64,000 nt of DNA from Arthrobacter cheniae (lineage in GTDB: Bacteria > Actinomycetota > Actinomycetes > Actinomycetales > Micrococcaceae), in contig NZ_QZVT01000004.1 in NCBI RefSeq assembly GCF_003602275.1, positions 1-64,000 of the forward strand, read 5' to 3'. Position 1 is the first letter of the stretch. Every line of letters starts with the position of its first letter. A model generated the notes under the pieces. That model made no database searches. It saw only the letters and a program-made list of their open reading frames with translations, and was not told the DNA's origin. This document shows positions 47,903 through 57,226 of the stretch, in pieces. Both the position numbers and the translations under genes were made by a program.

Positions 47903-50017
47903 CTACGCCTTGAGTGCCAGCGCGAAGGGAAGTACCCCTGTTGCCCCGGCGGACCGCAGCGCGCGCCCGGCTTCCGTGATCGTCCAGCGGCTGTCCGCGA
48001 AGTCGTCGACCAGCAGGACCGGCCCCGGGTTGGCGGCGAACCACTCAGCACCCTGCTCGGGCACGGCGAAGTGGTCCCACACCGATGCCAGGCGGAAGGC
48101 GCTGTTGCCGCCCGCCTGCCCCTGCGGGAAGCCGTGGGGAGTGGTCAGCTGCCCGAGGTAGGGGATGCGTCCCACCCCGGCGAGCGCCTGGGCCAGGGAC
48201 CCGATGAGCTGCGGGCGGCGTCGTGACGGGACGCTGACGACAGCGACGGGCCGCTCGTCCCAGCCCCACTGCGCCAGTACCCGGACGACCGCCTCCACGA
48301 CGGCGGGATCGAGTGGAGCGTCGGGCGTCGCGTCCGCCATGAGTTCACGGAGCCTGTTACCCCAGCCGAGGTCCGTGAGGCGTGCCAGCGCACGGCCGGG
48401 CAGGCTCACCTCGCCCGGTTTCAGCTTCCCCTTCAGGGGCACGCCCAGCTTGTCCATCCCACTGGGCCACTGCCCCCTCGGCTCCAGTTCCACGCCGACC
48501 CTGCTGAGGGCCTGATTGGCGGAGTCGGACGCTTCGTGCGCCACCTCGTCCGAGTACCAGGGGCCGGCACAGTTGTCGCACCGTCCGCAGGGTGTTGCCG
48601 CCGGATCGTCGAGGGACCTTGCGAGGAACTCCATGCGGCAGTCCGTGCTGTTCTCGTAGTCGAGCATGGCCCGCTGCTCGACGATGCGGGCCTCACTGAT
48701 CCGCCGGTAGCGTTCGGCGTCGTAGGTCCACGGGGTGCCGGTGCTCTCCCAGCCGCCGGTGACCTTCCGGACTGCGCCGTCGACGTCGAGCACCTTGAGG
48801 AGGAGCTCTAGGGGCGAGCGCTTCAAGTTCACCCGTGTCTCGAGCGCCGGGGTGGACAAGACGACGCCGGGCTCCAAGGCGTCGAGCACGCGGAGGGCAG
48901 CATCCTGCGACGGCATGGACGCCGTGGCGAAGTACTCCCAGATGTCGCGGTCCTCCGCTCCGGGCAACAGGAGGACGTCGGCGTTCGGAGTCCCACGTCC
49001 GGCGCGGCCCACCTGCTGGTAGTAGGCGACGGGCGAGGAGGGCGCCCCGAGGTGCACGACGAATCCCAGGTCGGGCTTGTCGAACCCCATGCCGAGGGCG
49101 CTCGTGGCGACCAGCGCCTTCACCTCGTTGTTCTTGAGCGCCGCCTCTGCAGCCTCGCGGTCCGCAGGGTCCGTGCGGCCCGTGTAGGCGCGGACAGCGT
49201 GCCCGTTCTCGCGCAGCAGGCGCGCGGTGTCTTCTGCGGCCGAGACCGTGAGGGCGTAGATGATGCCGCTGCCGGGTAGATCGGAGAGGTGCGTGAGAAG
49301 CCACGCCAGGCGGGACCGCGGGCTGGGCAGGCGGAGCACCCCGAGGCGGAGGGACTTCCGTGCAAGCTCCCCGCGCAGCGTGAAGACATCCGTGCCACCC
49401 GCTCCGAGCTGCTCCTCGACGTCCTTCACGACGCGTGAGTTGGCTGTTGCCGTCGTGGCCAGCACGGGAACGCCCTGCGGCAACCCCAGGATCAATTCAC
49501 GCAGACGCCGGTAGTCGGGGCGGAAATCATGTCCCCAGTCGGAGATGCAGTGAGCCTCGTCGATCACGAGGAGACCGGTCCGCCGCATCAGCTCCGGCAG
49601 GTACAGCTCGCGGAACGACGGATTGTTCAGGCGTTCGGGAGACACCAGGAGGACATCTACCTCGTCCGCCTGGAGTTTGGCCGTGATGTCCTGCCACTCG
49701 GTCTGGTTGGCCGAGTTGATGGCTACAGCCCGGACGCCCGCCCGCGCCGCGGCCGCAACCTGGTCACGCATCAGAGCGAGCAGGGGCGACACGATGAGGG
49801 TGGGACCGGCTCCCCTGGTGCGCAGGAGCAGGCTCGCCACGAAGTACACAGCCGACTTCCCCCATCCTGTCCGTTGCACCACGAGTGCACGCCGGCCGCC
49901 CTCGACGAGGGCCTCGATGGCCTCGAACTGTCCATCATGGAACCGCGCGTCCGGCGATCCGACGAGTGTGTGCAGGATGGAGGTTGCTTGCTCGTTGAGC
50001 GTGGTGGTCGACGACAT
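47903..50017 (-). CDS. RecQ-family helicase fused to a phosphoribosyltransferase-like domain
   Basis: A 704-residue fusion. Residues about 1-350 are a RecQ-type superfamily 2 helicase: QRTGWGKSAVYF (Walker A, GWGKS in place of the usual GGGKS), VIDEAHCISDWGHDFRPDY (DEAH and the RecQ loop), VLATTATA, ALGMGFDKPD and QVGRAGRG. Residues about 400-480 hold the Zn cluster ending CGRCDNC, then a winged-helix-like part. No HRDC domain is present. Residues about 575-704 resemble a type I PRTase, with VVSVPSRRRPQLIGSLAQAL and the PRPP-loop-like VLLVDDFADSRWT near 668-682. The start MSSTTTLNEQATS is preferred over one 11 codons upstream. Several actinobacterial RecQ proteins share this architecture, but its function is not established. 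Confidence 0.88.
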   Translation of the reverse strand: MSSTTTLNEQATSILHTLVGSPDARFHDGQFEAIEALVEGGRRALVVQRTGWGKSAVYFVASLLLRTRGAGPTLIVSPLLALMRDQVAAAARAGVRAVAINSANQTEWQDITAKLQADEVDVLLVSPERLNNPSFRELYLPELMRRTGLLVIDEAHCISDWGHDFRPDYRRLRELILGLPQGVPVLATTATANSRVVKDVEEQLGAGGTDVFTLRGELARKSLRLGVLRLPSPRSRLAWLLTHLSDLPGSGIIYALTVSAAEDTARLLRENGHAVRAYTGRTDPADREAAEAALKNNEVKALVATSALGMGFDKPDLGFVVHLGAPSSPVAYYQQVGRAGRGTPNADVLLLPGAEDRDIWEYFATASMPSQDAALRVLDALEPGVVLSTPALETRVNLKRSPLELLLKVLDVDGAVRKVTGGWESTGTPWTYDAERYRRISEARIVEQRAMLDYENSTDCRMEFLARSLDDPAATPCGRCDNCAGPWYSDEVAHEASDSANQALSRVGVELEPRGQWPSGMDKLGVPLKGKLKPGEVSLPGRALARLTDLGWGNRLRELMADATPDAPLDPAVVEAVVRVLAQWGWDERPVAVVSVPSRRRPQLIGSLAQALAGVGRIPYLGQLTTPHGFPQGQAGGNSAFRLASVWDHFAVPEQGAEWFAANPGPVLLVDDFADSRWTITEAGRALRSAGATGVLPFALALKA

Positions 50018-50111
50018 GTCCTCAGTATTCCAGCCGCCTCCCCCAGTCACCCCGGAAGGTCACGTTATGTGGGCAACCGGTGGTCGGACACCACCCGATA
50101 CACTTCCAAGC

Positions 50112-51518
50112 GTGACTACACTCCTCGATCTTTCCGCATCCTTCAAGGCCTATGACGTGCGAGGCATCGTCGGCGAGACCATCACGGTGGACTCGGTGCG
50201 GGCGGTTGGAGCAGCCTTCGTGGACTCCCTGGGACTTGCAGGTGAGACGATCCTCGTCGGCGGCGACATGCGCCCGTCATCACCCGAGTTCTCCAAGGCC
50301 TTCTCCGACGGAGCCACCCTCCGCGGTGCGGACGTCCTCCTCCTCGACCTCATCTCCACGGACGAGCTGTACTACGCGAGCGGGACGCTGAACGCTGCCG
50401 GCGTGACCTTCACCGCCAGCCACAACCCGGCCCAGTACAACGGCATGAAGATGACGCGACCGGGCGCGGTCCCGGTGTCCTCGGAGACGGGCCTCAACGA
50501 CGTCCAGGAGCGTGCCGAGCGGTACCTCGCGGACGGCGTGATCCCGGCCGCGGACGTTCAGGGCAGGACCAGCGTGCGCGACATCCTGGAGGAGTACTCG
50601 CGATTCCTCCGCGCGCAGGTGGACCTATCGTCGTCGCGCCCGCTCAAGGTCGTGGTCGACGCCGGCAACGGCATGGCCGGCCTCACCACGCCCGCTGTTC
50701 TCGGCGACCGCCTCCTGCCCGCGCTGCCCTTCGACATCGTGCCCCTGTACTTCGAGCTCGACGGCTCGTTCCCGAACCACCCCGCCAACCCGCTCGAGCC
50801 GGAGAACCTCCGCGACCTGCAGGCCGCAGTGGTCGAGCACGGTGCGGACATCGGCATCGCGTTCGACGGCGACGCCGACCGCTGCTTCATCATCGACGAA
50901 TTGGGCGAGGCCGTCTCGCCGAGCGCCATCACCGCGATGATCGCGCGCCGCGAGATCGCCCGCGCACAGGCTGCAGGCACCTCCGAGCCCGCCATCATCC
51001 ACAACCTGATCACCTCGCGCGCGGTGCCGGAACTGATCAGGAACGACGGCGGCCGCCCGGTCCGCACCCGGGTAGGCCACTCCTTCATCAAGGCCGTCAT
51101 GGCCGAGGAGGGAGCGGTATTCGGCGGCGAGCACTCCGCCCACTACTACTTCCGAGACTTCTGGAACGCCGACACGGGCATGCTGGCCGCCATGCACGTC
51201 CTGGCGGCCCTCGGGGAACAGGACGGCCCGCTGTCCGAGCTCGGCCGGGAATACGAGCCCTACTTCTCCTCGGGCGAGGTCAACTCGAAGGTGGAGGACC
51301 TCCAGGCATCGATCGCGCGGGCCCGCACGGAGTTCGAACAGGAAGGTGTTGCGGTGGACGACCTCGACGGCCTCACCTTCACGCCGGACCACGGGAACTG
51401 GTGGTTCAACCTGCGCCCCTCGAACACCGAGCCCTACCTCCGGCTCAATGCGGAGGCCGTGGACCCGCAGACGCTCGAGGACCTCGTGCAGCGTGTCCTC
51501 GCCGTCATCCGCGACTAG
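50112..51518 (+). CDS. phosphomannomutase/phosphoglucomutase
   Basis: A 468-residue alpha-D-phosphohexomutase. The phosphoserine is S103 in FTASHNPAQYNGMK, the Mg loop is FDGDADRCF, the sugar loop EHSAHYYF and the phosphate-binding loop RPSNTEPYLR. N-terminal YDVRGIVGE is also conserved. It starts with GTG; the frame is open upstream but only through antisense helicase sequence. It should interconvert hexose-1- and 6-phosphates; ManB-type (mannose) activity is likely but not provable here. Confidence 0.92.
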   Translation: MTTLLDLSASFKAYDVRGIVGETITVDSVRAVGAAFVDSLGLAGETILVGGDMRPSSPEFSKAFSDGATLRGADVLLLDLISTDELYYASGTLNAAGVTFTASHNPAQYNGMKMTRPGAVPVSSETGLNDVQERAERYLADGVIPAADVQGRTSVRDILEEYSRFLRAQVDLSSSRPLKVVVDAGNGMAGLTTPAVLGDRLLPALPFDIVPLYFELDGSFPNHPANPLEPENLRDLQAAVVEHGADIGIAFDGDADRCFIIDELGEAVSPSAITAMIARREIARAQAAGTSEPAIIHNLITSRAVPELIRNDGGRPVRTRVGHSFIKAVMAEEGAVFGGEHSAHYYFRDFWNADTGMLAAMHVLAALGEQDGPLSELGREYEPYFSSGEVNSKVEDLQASIARARTEFEQEGVAVDDLDGLTFTPDHGNWWFNLRPSNTEPYLRLNAEAVDPQTLEDLVQRVLAVIRD

Positions 51519-51539
51519 CTGTTAGTAGGAAGCCGATAT

Positions 51540-51574
51540 AGGAACGGCCCCTCCCACCGGGAGGGGCCGTTCCT
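51540..51574. terminator. bidirectional terminator
   Basis: A 16-bp perfect stem (51540-51555 with 51559-51574) with a 3-base loop, between convergent phosphohexomutase and pckG. Confidence 0.88.
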
Positions 51575-51587
51575 GTATAGAGAGGCG

Positions 51588-53468
51588 TCAGGCGTTACTG
51601 AAGCGCTCCTTCAACTCCTCCAACTGCCCCTTGAGCTCGTCGGGCAGGGACGCCCCGAAGCCGGCATACCACTGCTCGATCCCCTCGAGTTCCTGGGCCC
51701 ACTCGACGGCATCGACGTGCACCGCCGCCTCGACCTCGGCGGGCGTCATGTCCAGTCCGGTCAGGTCGATCCCATCCCCGGTGGGAACGAATCCGATAGG
51801 AGTCTCGACGGCGTCGGCGGTGCCTTCCAACCGCTCGATAACCCACTTCAGCACCCGTGAGTTGTCCCCGAAGCCCGGCCAGGCGAACCCGCCTGCGGCG
51901 GTGCGGCGGAACCAGTTGACAAGGAAGATCTTCGGAAGGCGGGCCTGGTCCGCACCGGCACTCAGCGTGAGCCAGTGGCGGAGGTAATCACCGGCGTCGT
52001 ACCCGATGAAGGGCAGCATGGCCATCGGATCGCGGCGGACGCGGCCCACCTCTCCCGCGGCGGCGGCCGTGGTCTCGGAGGACAGCGTCGAACCCATGAA
52101 GATGCCGTTGGCCCAGTTACGGGACTGCGTGACCAGCGGGACGGTCGTCTTGCGGCGTCCGCCGAAGAGGATAGCGGAGAGCTCGACGCCGTCGGGCCGG
52201 TTGAACTCCTCGGCAAGCATGTCGATCTGGTCGATGGGCGTGCAGAACCGTGCGTTCGGATGGGCGGCAGGGTGGTCCATGTCAGGCGTCCAGTCCCGGC
52301 CCTGCCAGTCGATGAGGTGCGCGGGCACCTCCTCGGTCATGCCCTCCCACCACACGCCGCCGTCGTCGGTGAGGGCGACGTTGGTGAACACCGAGTTGCC
52401 CTTGGCGATGGCACGCATGGCGTTCGGGTTGGTGTGCCAGCCCGTTCCGGGTGCGACGCCGAACAGGCCGGCCTCGGGGTTGACGGCCCTGAGCTCGCCC
52501 TCCTTGCCGAAGCGCATCCACGTGATGTCGTCCCCGAGGGTCTCGACCTTCCAGCCCTCGATCGTCGGGTCGAGCAGAGCGAGGTTGGTCTTGCCGCAGG
52601 CGGAGGGGAAGGCAGCGGAGAGGTAGTAGGTCTTCTCCTGCGGGGAGGTGAGCTTGAGGATCAGCATGTGTTCGGCCAGCCACCCCTCGTCGCGTGCCAT
52701 CACGGACGCGATGCGCAGGGCGTAGCACTTCTTGCCGAGCAACGCGTTGCCGCCGTAGCCGGAGCCGTAGGACCAGATGGACCGCTCCTCCGGGAAGTGC
52801 ACGATCCACTTCTCGTCGTTGCACGGCCAGGGGACGTCTGCCTCGCCGTCGGAGAGCGGCGCTCCGAGAGAATGGAGGGCCGGGACGAAGCCGGCGTCGA
52901 GTTGGGTCATGCGGTCCAGGACAGCCGTCCCGATGGTCGCCATGATGCGCATGGACGTCACCACGTAGGCGCTGTCGGTGATCTCGACCCCGAATTTCGG
53001 GTCCTCGGCGTCGAGGTGGCCCATGACGAAGGGGATCACGTACATGGTCCGGCCACGCATGGCACCCGAGAAGAGGCCGTTGAGCTTCACCTTCATCTCG
53101 TCCGGGTCCATCCAGTTGTTGGTGAAGCCGGCCTCCCGCTCGTTCTTCGAGCAGATGAACGTCTGCTCCTCCACGCGGGCCACGTCCTTGGGGTCCGAGA
53201 ACGCCGCGAAGGAGTTGGGAAAGAGCTCGGGGTTCAGGCGGACGAACGTCCCCGCGGCGACGAGCTCGTCGCTGAGCCGCGTATTCTCCGCCTCGGAGCC
53301 GTCCACCCACACGACCTGGGCCGGCTGCGTCAGCTGCTGGACCTCGCGGACCCATGCAAGCAGCGCCTGATGATTCGTCGCTGCCTGCGCGGAACCATAG
53401 GACTGTGCGTCATCCTCAGGACTCGTCGTGGTGGTGTCGGCCGTCATCTGTCGTACGGGATCGCCCAT
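51588..53468 (-). CDS. pckG: phosphoenolpyruvate carboxykinase (GTP)
   Basis: A 626-residue GTP-dependent PEPCK that makes PEP from oxaloacetate in gluconeogenesis. [11 protein letters not shown] is the P-loop with the reactive Cys, [13 protein letters not shown] the metal-binding region, and [25 protein letters not shown] the guanine-binding signature of the GTP class. The start ATG at 53466-53468 follows GAAGGGAAG. A CRP-like site lies about 150 bases upstream. Confidence 0.96.
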   Translation of the reverse strand: MGDPVRQMTADTTTTSPEDDAQSYGSAQAATNHQALLAWVREVQQLTQPAQVVWVDGSEAENTRLSDELVAAGTFVRLNPELFPNSFAAFSDPKDVARVEEQTFICSKNEREAGFTNNWMDPDEMKVKLNGLFSGAMRGRTMYVIPFVMGHLDAEDPKFGVEITDSAYVVTSMRIMATIGTAVLDRMTQLDAGFVPALHSLGAPLSDGEADVPWPCNDEKWIVHFPEERSIWSYGSGYGGNALLGKKCYALRIASVMARDEGWLAEHMLILKLTSPQEKTYYLSAAFPSACGKTNLALLDPTIEGWKVETLGDDITWMRFGKEGELRAVNPEAGLFGVAPGTGWHTNPNAMRAIAKGNSVFTNVALTDDGGVWWEGMTEEVPAHLIDWQGRDWTPDMDHPAAHPNARFCTPIDQIDMLAEEFNRPDGVELSAILFGGRRKTTVPLVTQSRNWANGIFMGSTLSSETTAAAAGEVGRVRRDPMAMLPFIGYDAGDYLRHWLTLSAGADQARLPKIFLVNWFRRTAAGGFAWPGFGDNSRVLKWVIERLEGTADAVETPIGFVPTGDGIDLTGLDMTPAEVEAAVHVDAVEWAQELEGIEQWYAGFGASLPDELKGQLEELKERFSNA

Positions 53469-53615
53469 CAGTCTTCCCTTCGTTGGGGTGCTCGGTGTGA
53501 TCCGATGCTAGATGTGGGATGTTTCATGCAAGGGTGGTGCGGACGGGCCGTTGCCGCCGTCGGCCTTCCAAAGCCCGAAACGGCGGCGATGTCCTGCGCT
53601 TACGTAAGCTTGCCG

Positions 53616-53631
53616 TGTGACGAAGGTCACC
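53616..53631. promoter_or_regulatory. CRP/GlxR-like site upstream of pckG
   Basis: TGTGA-CGAAGG-TCACC matches the TGTGA-N6-TCACA consensus of CRP-type regulators except for the last base. It lies in the 292-base gap between pckG (leftwards, 148 bases away) and tRNA-Arg, so the gluconeogenic pckG is the likely target. Confidence 0.5.
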
Positions 53632-53760
53632 TAGACCGGTACAGTTCCTCGGTGCATCGCCTCTGGATTAGGTGACATGCAGATTCCACGGTAAAGTTGT
53701 CTACGGCCAAACGGCCCGCTTGTAGGACGGATTCGCAGTGCGGATCGACGGACTACGGAT

Positions 53761-53836
53761 GCGTGCGTAGCTCAACGGATAGAGCATCTGACTACGGATC
53801 AGAAGGTTGGGGGTTCGAATCCCTTCGCGCGCACCA
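53761..53836 (+). tRNA. tRNA-Arg (ACG)
   Basis: A full cloverleaf: acceptor GCGTGCG / CGCGCGC (one T-G pair), anticodon stem TCTGA / TCAGA with ACG at 53794-53796, T arm GGGGGTTCGAATCCCTT, and encoded CCA at 53834-53836. The A34 of the anticodon needs deamination by TadA, which is encoded at 59.3 kb. Confidence 0.97.
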
Positions 53837-53855
53837 CGGTTCACCAGAACCCCTG

Positions 53856-53883
53856 AAAGGCTCCGACTCCGGTCGGGGCCTTT
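53856..53883 (+). terminator. terminator after tRNA-Arg
   Basis: A 12-bp stem AAAGGCTCCGAC / GTCGGGGCCTTT (one T-G pair) with a short loop and a following T-rich stretch. Confidence 0.8.
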
Positions 53884-53928
53884 CTTCGTTGGCTTGCCGC
53901 CCTGCCAGGTCAGTGAAAAGCTTCGCCT

Positions 53929-55347
53929 ATGAGCGAAGTGAAGACTACGGATGTCCTGATCATCGGCGCCGGCGCGGTCGGTGAGAACGTGGCAGGGAGG
54001 GTGACCGAGAAGGGCCTATCGGCAGTACTGGTCGAAGCAGACCTCGTGGGTGGTGAATGCTCCTATTGGGCCTGCATGCCGTCCAAGGCACTGCTCCGAC
54101 CCGGCACCATCCTCAATGCAGCACGGGCCGTGGCCGGTGCGCGCGAGGCCATCACCGGCTCCCTCGATCCCCAGCAGGTCCTGGCCCGCCGCACCTCCTT
54201 CACCTCGGACTGGGATGACTCCTCCCAGGAGGAATGGGTAGCCTCTGCCGGCATCACGCTGGACCGCGGTTGGGCGACCATCTCCGGCGAACGTGAAGTG
54301 ACTGTCAGCCACAAGGACGGAACGAAGACCCGCTATCGCGCCACCCACGCGGTCGTCCTGGCCACCGGCTCGACGCCGACCGTTCCGCCGATCGACGGGC
54401 TCGCGGATCTCGACTACTGGACCACCCGGGAAGCCACCTCCGCCGCCGCCGTACCGGCCAGTCTGGCGGTCCTCGGCGGGGGCGTCGCCGGGGTGGAGCT
54501 CGCCCAGGCCTACTCCCGGCTCGGCTCGGAGGTCACCGTCATTGCCCGCAGCGGCATCCTCGGGAACTACCCGAAGGAAGCCACTGATCTCGTCCTCGAG
54601 GCATTGCGCGCCGAAGGCATCACCATCCTGACGGACACCGCCACCAGCGCGGTCCGGAAGAAGGACGGCATGTTCCTGCTCGACGTCGGGGACGGCCGGA
54701 CCGTAACCGCCGAGCGCCTGCTGGTCTCCACCGGACGCCACCCCCACACGGACGGCCTCGGCCTCGAAGACCTCGGACTGGACGTCAGGAAGATCGTCAG
54801 CGACGCGACGGGACGCGTGCCCGACGCCGGGGGCTGGCTCTACGCCGTCGGAGACGCCGGAGGCAGGGTACAGCTGACACACCAGGGCAAGTACGAGGCA
54901 CGCATGACCGGTGACGCGATCGCTGCCCGCGCCAACGGCACCCTCGGTGACTCCGCGGAGGACTGGAGCCCCTACGCTGCGACGGCAGACGATGTTGCCG
55001 TCCCGCAGGTGGTCTTCACCGACCCGGAGATTGCAATGGTCGGCCGGACGCTCGAGCAGGCGCGGAAGGACGGCGTCAACGCGTCGGAAACGTCCCTGCC
55101 GATCGCCGTCGGTGGCTCCGCCCTCCATGGGGACGACTACAAGGGTTGGGCGCAGATCGTGGTGGACGAGGACCGCAAGGTACTCGTCGGCGTGACATTT
55201 GCCGGGCCCGAAGTCTCGGAGATGCTGCACTCCGCGACCATCGCCGTCGTCGGCGAGGTACCGATGCACCGCCTGTGGCATGCGGTTCCCGCGTACCCAA
55301 CCGTCAGCGAGGTGTGGTTGCGGCTGCTCGAGAAATACGGCATGTAG
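53929..55347 (+). CDS. pyridine nucleotide-disulfide oxidoreductase (dihydrolipoamide dehydrogenase-like)
   Basis: A 472-residue class I flavoprotein disulfide reductase. FAD fold VLIIGAGAVGENVAGR, redox pair C44/C49 in GGECSYWACMPSK, NAD(P) fold LAVLGGGVAGVELAQAYSRLG, FAD loop LYAVGDAGG and the C-terminal dimer region with HAVPAYPTVSEVWL. The residues between the cysteines (SYWA) differ from the lipoamide dehydrogenase NxG pattern, so the substrate is probably not lipoamide. It stands alone, convergent with sixA. Confidence 0.88.
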   Translation: MSEVKTTDVLIIGAGAVGENVAGRVTEKGLSAVLVEADLVGGECSYWACMPSKALLRPGTILNAARAVAGAREAITGSLDPQQVLARRTSFTSDWDDSSQEEWVASAGITLDRGWATISGEREVTVSHKDGTKTRYRATHAVVLATGSTPTVPPIDGLADLDYWTTREATSAAAVPASLAVLGGGVAGVELAQAYSRLGSEVTVIARSGILGNYPKEATDLVLEALRAEGITILTDTATSAVRKKDGMFLLDVGDGRTVTAERLLVSTGRHPHTDGLGLEDLGLDVRKIVSDATGRVPDAGGWLYAVGDAGGRVQLTHQGKYEARMTGDAIAARANGTLGDSAEDWSPYAATADDVAVPQVVFTDPEIAMVGRTLEQARKDGVNASETSLPIAVGGSALHGDDYKGWAQIVVDEDRKVLVGVTFAGPEVSEMLHSATIAVVGEVPMHRLWHAVPAYPTVSEVWLRLLEKYGM

Positions 55348-55363
55348 GCCCTGCCGGCGGCCG

Positions 55364-55900
55364 TTACCGCAGGCTGGAGGCTCGGCGCACGACGAAATCG
55401 GTGACATCGGCATCGCGGCCGTCGAGCGACGCCCATTCGCCGTCGTACGTCATCACGGTCAAGCCCGCCGTCGGGTAGTCCGTGGCGAGGTCCATCACGG
55501 CAGGCTCGCTGGACCGAACGGAGGCGAGGCGCATGGCCAACTCCTGGATACCAGGGTTGTGCGCGATCACCAGGAGGCTCGTGACGGTCGGCGGTACGTG
55601 GTTGATGAGCGTGAGTATCTCGGTGGAGTGGGCGGCATAGAGGTCGTCCTCCAGCTTGGGTGTCGGTGCCTTGTCTCCCAGTTCCTTGCAGATCCAGGTA
55701 CACGTCTGCCGGGTGCGGAGCGCCGTGGAGACGAGGATGAAGTCGGGCACGACGTCATGCTCGAGCATCCAGCGGCCGGCCAGCGGGGCATCAGCGTGAC
55801 CGCGCGAGCTCAGCGACCGCTCATGGTCCGGTACGCCCTCCTGGAACTCCGCCTTCGCATGGCGCAGGAGCATGAGTTTCTTCAGGTGGTGGGAGGCCAT
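55364..55900 (-). CDS. SixA-type histidine phosphatase
   Basis: A 178-residue member of the histidine phosphatase superfamily. The catalytic LMLLRHAKAEF (R13, H14) motif is followed by LSSRGHADAPLAGRWM, STALRTRQTCTWI and LLVIAHNPGIQELAMRL with the second His. SixA in E. coli dephosphorylates phosphotransfer proteins; the target here is unknown. The gene follows the winged-helix regulator after 38 bases on the same strand, so they are probably co-transcribed. Confidence 0.85.
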   Translation of the reverse strand: MASHHLKKLMLLRHAKAEFQEGVPDHERSLSSRGHADAPLAGRWMLEHDVVPDFILVSTALRTRQTCTWICKELGDKAPTPKLEDDLYAAHSTEILTLINHVPPTVTSLLVIAHNPGIQELAMRLASVRSSEPAVMDLATDYPTAGLTVMTYDGEWASLDGRDADVTDFVVRRASSLR

Positions 55901-55938
55901 CCCCGAAGTCTATGGCCTTCCACAAGTCCGCCGGCAGG

Positions 55939-56751
55939 CTAGATGGAGTACTCCGGAGCTGCCCACACGACGACCTCCGGGTGGTCGTAGAAACGGTAGC
56001 CCTGGCCGCGCACGGTCCGTACCGTATTCGCCAGGCGTCCCAGCTTCGACCTCAACCGCCTGATGTGGACATCGATGGTGCGCTCGTTCGGAACTTCGTC
56101 CGCGTTCCGCCACAGTCCGCTGAGGAGCTCCTCGCGGCCGACGGTGCGGGTCGCGTTCTCGACGAGGTAGTTGAGGAGCTCGAATTCCTTGAACGTGAGG
56201 TTCAGCGTCTCGCCGTCGAGGTGGACCTCCCGCCGGGACAGGTCGATGAGTACACCGGTAGGCCGCGCGGGCTGGGCCTGCGCCTGCATGGATACGGCAT
56301 CAGCACGGGAACGTCGTGCGACCGTAGGGTCGCCGAGCGCGGCACGGACGACGTCGATGTCCGAGCCGGGAGCGTCGGCCGGGGCCAGTGCCACAGCCGC
56401 ATGGCTCTCCGCCGTCGGAACGAGCGACCGGACATACGCACGGACGTCCTGTGCGAGCTTCGAGAAGGTGGTGCCGGCCTCGGCGGCCGTGGCCTCGTCC
56501 AACGCGACGTAGAGCACGAAGCCGCGCGCTGTCGTGTCGCCCGTGACGGCCTGCGGACCGGGAACTCCATTGGGAGCGACGACGGGAACAGGGGCGGTCA
56601 GCGGTTGCGCATCCCTGCCGGCCACGACCTGGAGGCGATGCGGGTGGGACGCCTGCGGGTCATGGCCGAAGGCGGGAGCGAACTGCTGCCGGGCCTGGCG
56701 GCCCTGGGGCGAGCGGAGGGAGATATGGACGTAGCCTGAATTTACTGACAT
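55939..56751 (-). CDS. winged-helix regulator without a receiver domain
   Basis: A 270-residue protein. Residues about 172-262 form an OmpR/PhoB-type winged helix: GVLIDLSRREVHLDGETLNL, LTFKEFELLNYLVEN, ERTIDVHIRRLRSKLG and VRTVRGQGYRFYDHP. The N-terminal 165 residues contain no receiver motifs (no DD, D or K); they hold a Gln/His/Pro-rich part (about 1-70) and a small alpha/beta segment FVLYVALDEATAAEAGTTFS. Input must therefore differ from phosphorylation by a kinase. It is preceded by 475 bases without a gene. Confidence 0.82.
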   Translation of the reverse strand: MSVNSGYVHISLRSPQGRQARQQFAPAFGHDPQASHPHRLQVVAGRDAQPLTAPVPVVAPNGVPGPQAVTGDTTARGFVLYVALDEATAAEAGTTFSKLAQDVRAYVRSLVPTAESHAAVALAPADAPGSDIDVVRAALGDPTVARRSRADAVSMQAQAQPARPTGVLIDLSRREVHLDGETLNLTFKEFELLNYLVENATRTVGREELLSGLWRNADEVPNERTIDVHIRRLRSKLGRLANTVRTVRGQGYRFYDHPEVVVWAAPEYSI

Positions 56752-57226
56752 GGAAACAACTCCGTGAAGTGTGCCGTCATCGCGGCTCGAATGCGGGATG
56801 TGCCCGGTCGGGATGAAGAAGGATGCCCGCCGTTGGGCTTGGAGTGCGTAAGGAAGGTTTGGGTAAAACCGTTACGCGTGCATTCGATAACAGCGGAGGT
56901 CCATCCGGGACATGGAGTCCTGGGAGGGAACTGCGGCTGCAGATGCGGGTGAGTTGGTGTTCACGTGTCGAATTATTGCATGTAACAATCGCCTACGCGC
57001 AAGTAACAATGCCCGATGTCCAGCATGCGAGCACTATGGACGCGTGGACGGAGCGTCAGCCGCGACCCGGGCGAAGCGCTCCTGCTGACATTCCGTCCAG
57101 TAGGGGCGCCTCCCACAAGCCATCCGTCCACTCTTAGCCGCAGTACGGCACCCTCGTCAGCTTGGAGGCCGAACCTGACGGACGACGCGACCCTGCGGCG
57201 ATCCCGGGAATGATTCCCCTTACCCG
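56752..57226. other. 475-base gene-free region upstream of the winged-helix regulator
   Basis: No reading frame with believable composition is present. Compared with its surroundings it has several AT-rich patches (about 56870-56890 and 56970-57010), consistent with promoter and operator sequences for the leftward regulator gene. The GTAACAAT repeat described separately lies within it. No RNA gene was recognised. Confidence 0.5.
56982..57010. repeat. GTAACAAT direct repeat, 21-base period
   Basis: GTAACAAT occurs at 56982-56989 and again at 57003-57010, exactly two helical turns apart. This is a candidate binding site, possibly for the winged-helix regulator encoded downstream, as this family often binds direct repeats. 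Confidence 0.4.

Noticed and set aside
49623-50111. Upstream in-frame extension of the phosphohexomutase
   Set aside because: It runs antisense through the helicase gene; family homology starts at the GTG at 50112.
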